DNA of 64,000 nucleotides from Methylorubrum salsuginis. Lineage in GTDB: Bacteria > Pseudomonadota > Alphaproteobacteria > Rhizobiales > Beijerinckiaceae. This document shows, piece after piece, positions 35,573-44,725 of the stretch (positions within the stretch are counted from its first letter, which is position 1; every line of letters starts with the position of its first letter). A model generated the notes under the pieces. The model searched no databases. It was not told the origin of the DNA and worked only from the letters and a program-made list of their open reading frames with translations. The DNA lies in assembly GCF_900114375.1 (NCBI RefSeq), contig NZ_FOSV01000001.1:186001-250000 (forward strand), written 5' to 3'. A program made the position numbers and the translations under genes.

Positions 35573-36172
35573 TCAGCCGGCGAGCTTGGCGGCGATGCCG
35601 GCCACGTGCCGGCCCTGGAAGCGGGCGCCGTCGAGTTCGACCTCGCTCGGCTGGCGCGAGCCGTCGCCGTCGGCGATGGTGGTGGCGCCGTAGGGCGAGT
35701 TGCCCTTCACCTGCTCGACGCCGTTCTGGCCCGCGAAGCTGTAGGGCAGGCCGACCACCACCATGCCGTGGTGGAACAGGACCGTGTGGAAGCTCGTCAG
35801 CGTGGTCTCCTGGCCGCCGTGCTGCGAGGCGGTCGAGGTGAAGACCGAGCCGACCTTGCCGACCAGCGCGCCCTTGGCCCAGAGGCCGCCGGTCTGGTCG
35901 ATGAACTGCTTCATCTGCGCCGCCATGTTGCCGTAGCGGGTCGGCGTGCCGAAGATGATGGCGTCGTAATCGGCCAGTTCCTCGACGGTCGCGATCGGCG
36001 CCTGCTGGTCGAGCTTGTAGTGGAACTGCTTGGCCACCTCCTCCGGCACCAGCTCGGGCACGCGCTTGACCGCGACCTCGGCCCCGGCCTCGCGGGCGCC
36101 CTCGGCCACGGCCTGCGCCATCCGCTCCACGTGGCCCCAGGACGAGTAGTAGAGAACCAGAACCTTCGCCAT
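35573..36172 (-). CDS. wrbA: WrbA NAD(P)H:quinone oxidoreductase (type IV)
   Basis: The 199-residue flavodoxin-fold enzyme reduces quinones by two electrons, preventing semiquinone formation. It begins [16 protein letters not shown] (FMN phosphate loop), contains [10 protein letters not shown] and [12 protein letters not shown], and ends with [13 protein letters not shown]. Its length is exactly that of the family. GGAGTGA upstream provides a ribosome-binding site. It is divergent from a LysR gene; inverted-repeat motifs in the 135-bp space suggest that LysR protein regulates it. Confidence 0.95.
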   Translation of the reverse strand: MAKVLVLYYSSWGHVERMAQAVAEGAREAGAEVAVKRVPELVPEEVAKQFHYKLDQQAPIATVEELADYDAIIFGTPTRYGNMAAQMKQFIDQTGGLWAKGALVGKVGSVFTSTASQHGGQETTLTSFHTVLFHHGMVVVGLPYSFAGQNGVEQVKGNSPYGATTIADGDGSRQPSEVELDGARFQGRHVAGIAAKLAG

Positions 36173-36248
36173 CGCGCGTCACTCCTCGCATGGGCCCGCG
36201 GATCTGCGGCCCCGTTCGAATACGGGCGGAGTATGGGGGTTCGGCCCG

Positions 36249-36296
36249 CTTGCAGAAATGCTCTCGCGTGCAAGATCATCCTTGCGTCGATGCAAG
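36249..36296. promoter_or_regulatory. candidate LysR operators between wrbA and the regulator gene
   Basis: CTTGCA (36249-36254) and TGCAAG (36269-36274) form a spaced dyad. CTTGC (36281-36285) and GCAAG (36292-36296) form a second, tighter one that overlaps the leader of the regulator gene. Such spaced inverted repeats between a LysR gene and its divergent target are typical operator arrangements. Confidence 0.55.
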
Positions 36297-36307
36297 GAGG
36301 GGGAGCG

Positions 36308-37216
36308 GTGGCGGTCGCGTGGGACGAGTTCCGCCTCGTGCGGGCGATCGCCGAGCGGGGCGCCCTGGCGCCGGCCGCCGCGCAGCTCGGCATCAACCCG
36401 TCCACCGCCTTCCGGCGGCTCGCGGCGCTGGAAGCGGGACTCGGGGCGCGTCTGTTCGAGCGCCACCGCGCCGGCTACGTGCCGACGCCTGCGGGCGAGG
36501 CGATGGTCGCCGCCGCCGCCCGGATGGAGGAGGAGGCCGCCCGCTTCGACCGTGAGGTGGCGGACCGCGCCTCGGTGCCCTCCGGCGTGCTGCGCATCAC
36601 CGCGCCGGCCGGGCTCGCCATCGATCTCCTGATGCCGATGCTCGCCCGCTTCCGCGGGCTCTACCCGCGGGTGCGGCTCGATCTCGTCGTGTCGGAGGAG
36701 GCGCTGAACCTGTCGCGGCGCGATGCCGACGTGGCGTTGCGCGCCACCCGCGAGCCGCCGGACAACCTCGTCGGGCGCCGCCTCTCGGGCGTGGCCTGGG
36801 CGGTCTACGGCCCGGCCGCGGGAAGCCCGGGGGCGGATCCGCTCTGGGTCAGCCCGGACGAGGGCGTGGCGGGCGGCCTGTTCGCCCGCTTCGTCGCGGC
36901 GCGGGCCGCGCCCGAGCGGGTGGCCCTGCGGCTCAACTCGGTGCAGGGCCTGTGCGAGGCGGTGGCGGCGGGCATCGGCATCGGCGCGCTGCCCTGCTAC
37001 GTCGCCGATCGCCATCCGGCCCTGCGCCGCCTCTCGGGCCCGGAGCCGGACCTCGCGGTCGGCCTCTGGCTCCTGACCCATCCGGACCTGCGCCGCTCGG
37101 TGCGGGTGCGCGCCTTCCTGGAGCACGCCGCCGCCGAGATCGCGCCGCTGCGGGCGGCCCTGGAGGGGCGGAGGGCGGAAAGGTGTTTCGAGCACCCGGA
37201 CGGCGCCACGGCGTGA
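36308..37216 (+). CDS. LysR-family transcriptional regulator
   Basis: The 302-residue regulator has an N-terminal winged helix (FRLVRAIAERGALAPAAAQLGINPSTAFRRLAALEAGLGARLFER) and a periplasmic-binding-protein-like effector domain (GVLRITAPAGLAIDLLMPML, GIGIGALPCYVA). The GTG at 36308 is preferred because AAGGAGG lies seven bases before it; an upstream ATG at 36290 would overlap that signal. It is transcribed divergently from wrbA and probably controls it in response to a quinone or redox-active compound, by analogy with similar pairs. Confidence 0.85.
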   Translation: MAVAWDEFRLVRAIAERGALAPAAAQLGINPSTAFRRLAALEAGLGARLFERHRAGYVPTPAGEAMVAAAARMEEEAARFDREVADRASVPSGVLRITAPAGLAIDLLMPMLARFRGLYPRVRLDLVVSEEALNLSRRDADVALRATREPPDNLVGRRLSGVAWAVYGPAAGSPGADPLWVSPDEGVAGGLFARFVAARAAPERVALRLNSVQGLCEAVAAGIGIGALPCYVADRHPALRRLSGPEPDLAVGLWLLTHPDLRRSVRVRAFLEHAAAEIAPLRAALEGRRAERCFEHPDGATA

Positions 37217-37314
37217 GCGGCCCCACCAAAAGCGTGAGCCTTGCCGCAAGGACATCCAGAGGCCGCGCACGCGACCGCCGGTGCCCGAGGTCATCGAAGA
37301 GACATCTAATACAA

Positions 37315-37344
37315 TTGCGCCAGGGGCGCTTCCGCCTGTATAAG
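37315..37344 (+). promoter_or_regulatory. candidate sigma-70 promoter of trcR
   Basis: TTGCGC (37315-37320), an 18-bp spacer and TATAAG (37339-37344) resemble a housekeeping promoter. It lies 126 bp before the trcR start in an otherwise empty gap. No CtrA-like TTAA-N7-TTAA motif was found here. Confidence 0.4.
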
Positions 37345-37470
37345 CCTCCATCCCCTCATTCATCGCGACACGGGATCCTCCGGGCTTCGAAGCCGGAGGT
37401 CGCGGGAAGCCCGTTTCCGCTCCCCGGCGCGAGGCCCCGTTCGACACCCGATCCGTCTGGAGTTTGCCCG

Positions 37471-38169
37471 ATGTCCCAAGGTCCGCTGATGCCCAAGGCG
37501 ACCGCCGTGTGGCTCGTCGAGAACACCTCGCTGGCCTTCGAGCAGATCGCCGATTTCTGCAAGCTGCACCCGCTGGAGGTGAAGGGCATCGCCGACGGCG
37601 AGGTCGCCGCCGGCATCAAGGGGCTCGATCCGATCACCACCGGCCAGCTCACCCGCGACGAGATCGAGCGGGCGCAGCGCGCTCCGAACTACAAGCTCAA
37701 GGTGGCGGTCTCGAAGGTGAAGCTGCCGGAGGTGAAGCGCACCACCAAGGGCCCGCGCTACACCCCGCTGTCGCGCCGCCAGGACCGCCCGAACGCCATC
37801 CTCTGGCTGATCCGCAACCATCCGGAACTCAAGGACGCGCAGATCATCCGGTTGGTCGGCACCACCAAGTCGACGATCCAGCAGATCCGCGAGCGCACTC
37901 ACTGGAATTCGAGCCAGCTCTCCCCGCTCGATCCCGTGACCCTGGGTCTCTGCTCGCAGATCGACCTCGACTTCGAGGTCCAGCGCGCCGCCAAGGACCG
38001 CCCGGCGGTGGTCCAGCCGGATGCCGGCGCCAAGCTCCTGCCGACCGAGGTCTCGACCGCGCCCGCCGCCGAGGCGGAGGCAGACGCCGAGGACGAGGAT
38101 CTCAACGCCGACGCCGTCTTCGCCAAGCTCAAGGGCATGAGCCGCATCGACGAGGACGACGAGGATTGA
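37471..38169 (+). CDS. trcR: TrcR cell-cycle transcriptional regulator (DUF1013)
   Basis: The 232-residue protein matches DUF1013/TrcR proteins confined to alphaproteobacteria. The conserved core runs from PKATAVWLVENTSLAFEQIA through LHPLEVKGIADGEVA and RRQDRPNAILWLIRNHPELKD to IIRLVGTTKSTIQQIRERTHWN, containing a helix-turn-helix-like segment. The C-terminus is an acidic tail (EDEDL..DEDDED). TrcR is reported to act in cell-cycle and stress regulation. The gene stands alone and is closed by a strong hairpin at 38208. Confidence 0.9.
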   Translation: MSQGPLMPKATAVWLVENTSLAFEQIADFCKLHPLEVKGIADGEVAAGIKGLDPITTGQLTRDEIERAQRAPNYKLKVAVSKVKLPEVKRTTKGPRYTPLSRRQDRPNAILWLIRNHPELKDAQIIRLVGTTKSTIQQIRERTHWNSSQLSPLDPVTLGLCSQIDLDFEVQRAAKDRPAVVQPDAGAKLLPTEVSTAPAAEAEADAEDEDLNADAVFAKLKGMSRIDEDDED

Positions 38170-38207
38170 GGGATTCCTGAATCGTCGGACCGAGACATCA
38201 CCGGATG

Positions 38208-38249
38208 ACGCAAAAGGCCCCCCGCTGCGAAGCGGGGGGCCTTTTGCGT
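38208..38249. terminator. perfect 19-bp hairpin after trcR
   Basis: The arms ACGCAAAAGGCCCCCCGCT (38208-38226) and its exact complement (38231-38249) enclose a GCGA loop. The lower stem gives CAAAAGG on one side and CCTTTTG on the other, so it can end transcription in either direction. It lies 39 bp after the trcR stop. Confidence 0.85.
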
Positions 38250-38387
38250 CGAGCGGACTGCGGATTCCGGCTCCCTCCCCCTCAGAGGCGCGGCACCGGG
38301 GAGAATTTGGCAAGGGATTGCCGATAGACATTTCGCGAGAATCGGTGAGCCACCGCACACGGCGGGGCCTGCGGTTCCCAAGCAACG

Positions 38388-38415
38388 TTCCGAAAGGTGG
38401 TTTCGGCTTTCGGAA
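38388..38415. repeat. TTCCGAAAG palindrome of the dispersed CCGAAA type
   Basis: TTCCGAAAG (38388-38396) and CTTTCGGAA (38407-38415) flank a 10-base loop. It resembles the hairpin near 17750 and a repeat family common in alphaproteobacterial intergenic DNA. It lies about 95 bp before a small gene. Confidence 0.45.
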
Positions 38416-38508
38416 GACGGCGCTGCGGCACGCGCCGCAAGAGCATCGGCCGGAATCCGAGGTCCGGGACGCTTCCGGGACGAGCCGATCACGGGACCGG
38501 GGTTGACC

Positions 38509-38733
38509 ATGATTGCCAGGCTGTCCGACGAATTGTGTCTGCTCTCGACCAAGGATTTCGTCGATTACGAGATCATCGACGGCGGCGACACCGTCGTGGT
38601 GAAGTTCGAGGGTGCCGATTGTCGGCGCGTCGGCGTCATGATGTCCCGCCGCGTGCTGCAGGCCATGGTCCGCGCATTGACCGATCTCGCCGCCGAGGCC
38701 GCGCCGCAGGATCGTCTCCGCCTGGAGACCTAA
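38509..38733 (+). CDS. small hypothetical protein
   Basis: The 74-residue product begins MIARLSDELCLLS. It contains a probable beta-hairpin region (VDYEIIDGGDTVVVKFEG) and an amphipathic C-terminal helix (SRRVLQAMVRALTDLAAEA). No signal peptide or known domain is recognised. The balanced composition and plausible secondary structure favour a real small cytoplasmic protein. It is isolated between trcR and the convergent diguanylate cyclase gene. Confidence 0.5.
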   Translation: MIARLSDELCLLSTKDFVDYEIIDGGDTVVVKFEGADCRRVGVMMSRRVLQAMVRALTDLAAEAAPQDRLRLET

Positions 38734-38793
38734 GGCCGCTTCCGCTCCCCTCCGCGCAGGCCGCGCCGAGGCGGAGCCTTCAGGAGCGGCGGA

Positions 38794-40005
38794 TCACGCG
38801 CTGAGCCGCCGCGCCTCGGGCGTTTCCTCCGAGATGTCTGCGGTCTCGATCTCCGCGGTCTCGATCTCCGCGGCCTTGCGCGAGGCGACGCTGCAGCGGC
38901 CCTTGCCGAGGGACTTGGCGCGGTAGAGCGCGGAATCGGCCGCGCGCATCAGCGCGGCCAGACCGGTGCCGTGCTCGGGCGCCGTGGCGATGCCGACGCT
39001 GACGCCGACCGTGAGGGCTCGACCCTCCGGCCCGACCGGGTGAGGGGCGAAGATGCCCGCGATCAGCCGCTCGCCGAGGTCGATCAGGGCGCCGCGCCCC
39101 TGCCCCGGGCAGAGCACGATGAATTCGTCGCCGCCGATCCGGGCCGGCACCGCGTCGGGACCGGCCGCGTCGGCGATGCGCTCGGCCACGCTGCGCAGCA
39201 GCCGGTCGCCGACCGCGTGGCCGTGGGTGTCGTTGATCGCCTTGAAGCCGTCGAGGTCGAGATAGAGCAGGCCGGGGGCTTGGCGTGCGTGGCGCTCGAA
39301 CGCCGCGCTCAGCCCGGCCCGGTTGGCGAGGCCGGTCAGCCCGTCGTGATGGGCGAGCGCGGCGTTCTCCCGCTCGGCCCGCATGGTCGCCACCAGTAGG
39401 CCGTTGAGCCGGTAGGCGGCCCTGGTCATGGCCAGGATGTAGAACGGGATCTGCAAGAAGGTGACGGCGAGCAGCACCTCGCCCGTCAGCGCCGCCGCGA
39501 AGCAGCAGGGCCCGAGGGTCAGCGCGATCATCACGGCGGTCAGCCGCGGGGCCGAGAAGTTGCGGAAGCAGGTGCCGCCCACCATCGCCGCCGATGACAG
39601 GCACGCGAGGGTCGCCACCGTCCAATCGCCCGAGACGATGCTGACGAAGGTGCCGTAGCCGAGGCTTCCGGCCCAGGCGACGGCGAGCAGCAGGTTGAGG
39701 TCGGTCGGCGTCGGGCGCCCCTCGCGCGCGGCGCGGTTGGCCACCACCAGCACGGCGAGCCGGCTCAGGCAGATCCCGATCTCCAGGGCGAGCCATGCCA
39801 GCATCGACGGCTGCGGCAGGCGGGCGGTGATCGCTCCGGCGACCAGGATCGTATTGGTGACGCCGCCCACGAAGATCGGCAGCGTGCCGTAGAGGTTCGC
39901 GATCAGGGCGAGCCGGATCGGCTCGGGCACATCGCGGCCGGGCTCGGCGAGCCACCGCCCGAGCCGTGTTCGGGGCGGCGAGTAGACCCTTTTCGTGTCG
40001 CGCAT
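38794..40005 (-). CDS. membrane diguanylate cyclase (GGDEF)
   Basis: The 403-residue enzyme has six predicted membrane helices (about 30-190) and a cytoplasmic GGDEF domain. The domain starts HHDGLTGLANRAGLS, has LYLDLDGFKAIND for metal and GTP, and the intact signature RIGGDEF. The product-inhibition site RxxD that usually lies just before the signature is absent (AGPD in its place), so feedback inhibition by c-di-GMP may be weak. The start is the ATG at 40005. An HD-GYP gene lies upstream on the same strand, so synthesis and breakdown of c-di-GMP are encoded together. Confidence 0.88.
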   Translation of the reverse strand: MRDTKRVYSPPRTRLGRWLAEPGRDVPEPIRLALIANLYGTLPIFVGGVTNTILVAGAITARLPQPSMLAWLALEIGICLSRLAVLVVANRAAREGRPTPTDLNLLLAVAWAGSLGYGTFVSIVSGDWTVATLACLSSAAMVGGTCFRNFSAPRLTAVMIALTLGPCCFAAALTGEVLLAVTFLQIPFYILAMTRAAYRLNGLLVATMRAERENAALAHHDGLTGLANRAGLSAAFERHARQAPGLLYLDLDGFKAINDTHGHAVGDRLLRSVAERIADAAGPDAVPARIGGDEFIVLCPGQGRGALIDLGERLIAGIFAPHPVGPEGRALTVGVSVGIATAPEHGTGLAALMRAADSALYRAKSLGKGRCSVASRKAAEIETAEIETADISEETPEARRLSA

Positions 40006-40218
40006 GGAAGGCCCGGACGGTTCGCGGCTCGGGCCTCCCGGCACTCGGCCGGCCCCATGGCGATCCTATTTCCGGGTTCGTTACGAAAAGGTGTTTCGCG
40101 AGCGTTACGGCTCCCTACTCCGTGCAACCCCGACGGCTTGCAGAATACTTCCATCGACGGCCAAGCAACGGCCCGTGGAACGACGTCCTTTATCGATGGA
40201 TGCACGGCTTGATCGGTC

Positions 40219-41385
40219 TCATCGGCCTTTCGGGGCGGGGACGACGGCGGGGCTCGGGGCGGCCGTCGCGGCGCGCCCGACGATCGGGCGATAGGCCCGC
40301 AGCAGGTCGGGATCGAGTTGCCCGGACTGGGCTTCCATGATCGCGAAGGCCTCGGCGTGGGTCATCGGCGGCCGGTAGACCCGCCGCTCGGTGAGCGCGG
40401 AATGCACGTCGCAGATCGCCACGAGCCGCACGAGGTCGCCGATCCGCGCGCCCGTCAGGCCCTCCGGATAGCCCGAGCCGTCGAGCCGCTCGTGGTGATG
40501 GCGCACCACGTCGAGGATCTCCGGGCCGTAGGCCGCCTCGCGGCCGAGCAGGTCGGCGCCCAGATCGGCATGGGTCTGCATCACCCGCATCTCCTCGGGG
40601 GTGAGGGGCCCGGGCTTGTCGAGGATGGCGTGGGGGATCAGCGCCTTGCCGACATCGTGGAGCAGGGCGGCGCGGGCGAGGCGGCGGCTGTCGGCACCGG
40701 ACAGGCCGAGTTCGGCCGCGAAGGCGGCGGCGAAACCCGCCACGCTCAGGGAATGCTGGTAGACCGAGATGTCGTGGCGCCAGACGAGGTCGAGCCAGGC
40801 GCGGATGCCGACCTCGGACACGGTGTCGAGCACGATCTCGGTGCCCTCCTCCACCGTCGCCGGGCTCGGGGGGCGGCCCGAGGCGGCAGCGTCGAACATC
40901 CGGGTGACGAGGCGGGTGGCGGTCCCGACCCGCGCCCCCGGCCCGCTGCCGGCCGCGACCGGATTCGTGCGGGCCTGCGCCTCCTCGACGAGGCGCATCA
41001 GCGTCGGCACGATGCCGGCGGAGCGGCGGGGATCGATCACCACGGGGGAGCCGAACAGCCGCCGGGCCGCCGCATCCTGGGCGGCGCTGCCGCGGGCGAG
41101 ATAGAGGCAGGGCACCGACCGCGCGCGGATCAGCCCGGCGAGCCGCTCGATCCAGACGCCGCCCTCGGCCTCGGCCCGGTCGGCGGCGATGTCGATGACG
41201 AAGGCGACCGGCTGCCCGGCGGGGAGGGCCGCGCCCGGCTCGATCATCCGGCAGGGCTGGACCAGGGCGATGCCCGAGGCCAGACGCTCGGCCCGCGCCC
41301 GGCGATCCGAGACGAGGCAGACGTAGCGGCCCTCTCGGCGGCTGTCTTGGCGACCTTCCTGACGGCCTTGTGGGTGGTCCTTCAT
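40219..41385 (-). CDS. HD-GYP domain protein, probable c-di-GMP phosphodiesterase
   Basis: The 388-residue protein has an N-terminal part of about 130 residues resembling a receiver or Rossmann fold (PVAFVIDIAADRAEAE). A variable linker follows, then an HD-GYP domain with the metal motif LLHDVGKALIP, HHHERLDGSGYPEGL containing the GYP triad, and ICDVHSALTERRVYRPPM. HD-GYP enzymes cleave c-di-GMP to pGpG or GMP. The Asp that would accept phosphate in a true receiver is uncertain. It precedes the diguanylate cyclase gene by 213 bp; the start at 41385 lies in an AT-rich promoter region. Confidence 0.88.
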   Translation of the reverse strand: MKDHPQGRQEGRQDSRREGRYVCLVSDRRARAERLASGIALVQPCRMIEPGAALPAGQPVAFVIDIAADRAEAEGGVWIERLAGLIRARSVPCLYLARGSAAQDAAARRLFGSPVVIDPRRSAGIVPTLMRLVEEAQARTNPVAAGSGPGARVGTATRLVTRMFDAAASGRPPSPATVEEGTEIVLDTVSEVGIRAWLDLVWRHDISVYQHSLSVAGFAAAFAAELGLSGADSRRLARAALLHDVGKALIPHAILDKPGPLTPEEMRVMQTHADLGADLLGREAAYGPEILDVVRHHHERLDGSGYPEGLTGARIGDLVRLVAICDVHSALTERRVYRPPMTHAEAFAIMEAQSGQLDPDLLRAYRPIVGRAATAAPSPAVVPAPKGR

Positions 41386-41572
41386 GGGGCATCCGTCGGC
41401 CGCGAGCCTTCGGACTCGGAAAGCGGCATCGGCGAGACTGTAATAAATGTGTTGAGAAAAACTTGGCGATTTCTACGTATCCGGATCCGACGCATTCGCG
41501 CGGATCGCGGGGCCGGGCGCCGATACGACCACGGCGCCCGATCGGTCCGAGCGGGAGTTTTGTAAGAGACGC

Positions 41573-44500
41573 TTATTCGGCGGCGACGCGCCGTCCGAAC
41601 GAAGCGGGCTCGTTGGCCGGCGGTGCTGCGCGATAGGGCTCCTCCTCCGGGCCGGGCTCGTCGGTCGCGCCGACGAAGCGGCCGAACAGGCGCACGAACA
41701 GCCGCGAGAGATCGTCGACGAGGAGGTAGATCGCCGGCACGAACACCAGCGACAGCCCGGTCGAGACGATCAGCCCGCCGATCACCGCCACCGCCATCGG
41801 CGCCCGGAACTCGCCGCCGATGCCGAGCGCCATGGCGGAGGGCACCATGCCGGCCGCCATGGCGATGGTGGTCATGACGATCGGGCGCGCCCGCTTGCGG
41901 CCCGCGTCCACGATGGCGGTGACGCGATCCACGCCGCGGGCCGTCTCCTCGACGGCGAAGTCGACCAGCATGATCGCGTTCTTCGTCACCACACCCATCA
42001 GCATCAGGATGCCGATCACCACCGGCATCGAGATCGGCATGTGGAAGATGAGGAGCCCCAGGATCGCTCCGCCGATGGAGAGCGGCAGCGAGAACAGGAT
42101 CGTCAGCGGCTGGAGGAAGTTGCCGAACAAGAGCACCAGCACCCCGAACACCATCATCAAGCCGGCGCCCATGGCGAGCGCGAAGCCCTCGAACACCTCG
42201 CCCATCACCTCGGCGTCGCCCGTCTGCTTGATGGTGACGCCGTCCGGCAGGTTGGTCGCGGCCGGCAGCGCCATCACCTGCTCGATGATGGTGCCGAGCG
42301 CGTCCGAGCCCTGGAGGTCGCCCTCGATGGCGACGCGGACCGTGCGGTCGTAGCGCTCGATCGCGGTGGGCCCTCGCCCGAGCTTGAGGTCGGCGACCGT
42401 CGCGAGCGGCACCGCGGCCCCCGCCTTCACCGGCACCTTCAGGGTCTCGATCTCGGGGAGCTGCCCGCGCAGGGTCTCGGGCAGCATCACCCGGATCGGC
42501 ACCTGCCGGTCCTTCGCGTTGAACTTGGCGAGGTTGGCCGCGATGTCGCCGATGGTGCCGACTCGCACCGTCTCGGCGATGAGGTCGGTCGAGACGCCGA
42601 GATCGGCCGCGACGCCGGGCTTCGGGGTGATGCGGATCTCGGTGCGGTCGAGGGGCGCCGTCGACATCACGTTGACGAGGTAGGGCACGCCCGCGGCCTC
42701 GCGCTGGAGCCGGGCCGCGACGTCGGCCACGACGTCCTTGTCGGGGCCCGACACGATCAGGGCGAGTTCGCGCTGCCCGCCCTCCTGCAGCGACCAGAAG
42801 CGGATGTCCGGCACCTGCCGCAGGATGTCGGAGATCTTCAGGTCGACCTGCTTCTGGGTGAGGTGGCGCGTGTTCTTCGGCGTCAGGTTGACGGTGAGGC
42901 TCGCCAGCCGCACCTCCTTCTTGCCGGGCAGCTGACGCCCGCCATCGACGAAGACCGACTTCACCTCCGGCAGGGCCCGGATCGTCGCGACGATGCCGTC
43001 GGAGACCCGCTTGGTGTCGTCGAGCCGGGCGCCGGGGGGGAGTTCCACCACGAACATGGTGCGCGCCGCGTCCTCCGCCGGCAGGAAGCCCGCGGGCAGG
43101 AGCCGGGTGGACGCGATCGAACCGGCAAAGCAGGCGAGCCCGAGGATCAGCGTCAGGTATTTGTGGCGCACCGACCAGGCCACGACCCGGCCGTAGAGCC
43201 GCATCACCGGCCCCTCGCGCTCGTCCTCGGGGCCGTGGTCCCGCAGGAAGTAGGCGGCCAAGAGCGGCGTGATCAGGCGCGCGACGAGCAGCGACATGAA
43301 CACCGCGGCCGCGATGGTGAGGCCGAACTGCTTGAAGTACTGGCCCGCGATGCCCGGCATGAAGGAGACCGGCGCGAAGATCGCGATGATGGTCGCCGTG
43401 ATGGCGATGACCGCGAGCCCGATCTCGTCGGCGGCCTCCAGCGCGGCGCGGTAGGGCGATTTGCCCATCCGCATGTGGCGGACGATGTTCTCGATCTCGA
43501 CGATGGCGTCGTCGACGAGGATGCCGGTCACGAGCGTGATGGCCAGCAGACTCACCGCGTTCAGCGAGAAGCCCAGCGCGCTCATCACCCAGAAGGTCGG
43601 CAGCACCGAGAGCGGGAGCGCGATGGCCGCGATCAGCGTGGCGCGCCAGTCCCGCAGGAACAGGAACACCACGATCACGGCGAGCGCCGCCCCTTCGAGC
43701 AGGCCCATCATCGCCGAATGGTAGTTGCCCACCGTGTTGACCACGCTGGTGTCGATCAGGTCGAAGCGCACGCCCGGATGGGCGGCGTGCAATTCCTCGA
43801 TGCGCTTCGCGACCGCGACCGAGACCTCGGCGTCGCTCGCCCCCATGGCCCGCGAGATCGCGAAGCCCACCACCGGCTCACCGTTGAAGCGGGCGAAGGT
43901 GCGCGGTTCCTCCGCCGAATCCATCAGCGTCGCGAGTTCGTCGAGCCGCACCTTGCGCCCCCCCGGCACGACGATGGAGGTCGCCCCCAGGGTCTCCAGG
44001 CTGGCCGAGCCGCCCAATGTCCGGATCGACTGCTCCGAGCCGGCGAGTTCCCCGCGACCACCCGCCATGTCGGCCGAGGTCAGGCGCAGCTGGCGGTTCA
44101 CGTCCGCCGCGGTGATGCCGAGCGCCAGCAACCGGTCGGGTTTCAACGTCACCCGGATCTCGCGGGCGACGCCGCCCAAGCGCTCGACGCCGCCGACGCC
44201 CTTCACCCCCTGGACCTGACGGGCGACCACGTCGTCGACGAACCACGACAGGTCCTCCGGCGTCATCGCGGGCGCCGAGGCGCCGTAGATCATGATCGGC
44301 AGGCCGGCGATCTCGACGCGGCTGATGATCGGCTCGTCGATGGTGCGCGGCAGGTTGATGCGGATTTTCGACACCGCATCCTTCACGTCGTTGACGGCGC
44401 GGTCCTGATCCGTCTCCAGCCGGAACTCGATCGTGGTGATCGAGGCGCCCTCCGAGATGGTCGAGAGGATGTGCTTGACGCCCTTCACCCCGGCCACGGA

Positions 44501-44713
44501 ATCCTCGACCCACTTCGTGACCTGGGTCTGGAGCTCGGAGGGGGCGGCGCCCGATTGCGTGATCGTCACCGAGACGATCGGGATGTCGATGTTGGGAAAC
44601 CGCGTGATCGGCAAGCTCCGGAAGCTGACGAGGCCGAGCACCATCAGCACGAGGAACAGGACGAGCGAGGGAATCGGCTTGCGGATCGCCCAGGCCGAGA
44701 TGTTGAGGCGCAT
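41573..44713 (-). CDS. RND efflux pump inner-membrane subunit
   Basis: The 1046-residue protein has the size and topology of AcrB-type proton-driven pumps: helix 1 (PIPSLVLFLVLMVLGLVSF), a large periplasmic loop, six helices, a second loop and five more helices. The proton relay is conserved as Asp-Asp in GILVDDAIVEIEN (helix 4). Two repeated halves are visible, with PLAVLIIS-like PLSIGGAILGL in the second. It would export toxic compounds together with the adaptor encoded just upstream on the same strand (12-bp gap). No outer-membrane factor gene is present nearby. Confidence 0.93.
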   Translation of the reverse strand: MRLNISAWAIRKPIPSLVLFLVLMVLGLVSFRSLPITRFPNIDIPIVSVTITQSGAAPSELQTQVTKWVEDSVAGVKGVKHILSTISEGASITTIEFRLETDQDRAVNDVKDAVSKIRINLPRTIDEPIISRVEIAGLPIMIYGASAPAMTPEDLSWFVDDVVARQVQGVKGVGGVERLGGVAREIRVTLKPDRLLALGITAADVNRQLRLTSADMAGGRGELAGSEQSIRTLGGSASLETLGATSIVVPGGRKVRLDELATLMDSAEEPRTFARFNGEPVVGFAISRAMGASDAEVSVAVAKRIEELHAAHPGVRFDLIDTSVVNTVGNYHSAMMGLLEGAALAVIVVFLFLRDWRATLIAAIALPLSVLPTFWVMSALGFSLNAVSLLAITLVTGILVDDAIVEIENIVRHMRMGKSPYRAALEAADEIGLAVIAITATIIAIFAPVSFMPGIAGQYFKQFGLTIAAAVFMSLLVARLITPLLAAYFLRDHGPEDEREGPVMRLYGRVVAWSVRHKYLTLILGLACFAGSIASTRLLPAGFLPAEDAARTMFVVELPPGARLDDTKRVSDGIVATIRALPEVKSVFVDGGRQLPGKKEVRLASLTVNLTPKNTRHLTQKQVDLKISDILRQVPDIRFWSLQEGGQRELALIVSGPDKDVVADVAARLQREAAGVPYLVNVMSTAPLDRTEIRITPKPGVAADLGVSTDLIAETVRVGTIGDIAANLAKFNAKDRQVPIRVMLPETLRGQLPEIETLKVPVKAGAAVPLATVADLKLGRGPTAIERYDRTVRVAIEGDLQGSDALGTIIEQVMALPAATNLPDGVTIKQTGDAEVMGEVFEGFALAMGAGLMMVFGVLVLLFGNFLQPLTILFSLPLSIGGAILGLLIFHMPISMPVVIGILMLMGVVTKNAIMLVDFAVEETARGVDRVTAIVDAGRKRARPIVMTTIAMAAGMVPSAMALGIGGEFRAPMAVAVIGGLIVSTGLSLVFVPAIYLLVDDLSRLFVRLFGRFVGATDEPGPEEEPYRAAPPANEPASFGRRVAAE

Positions 44714-44725
44714 GGCGAGTTCCCC

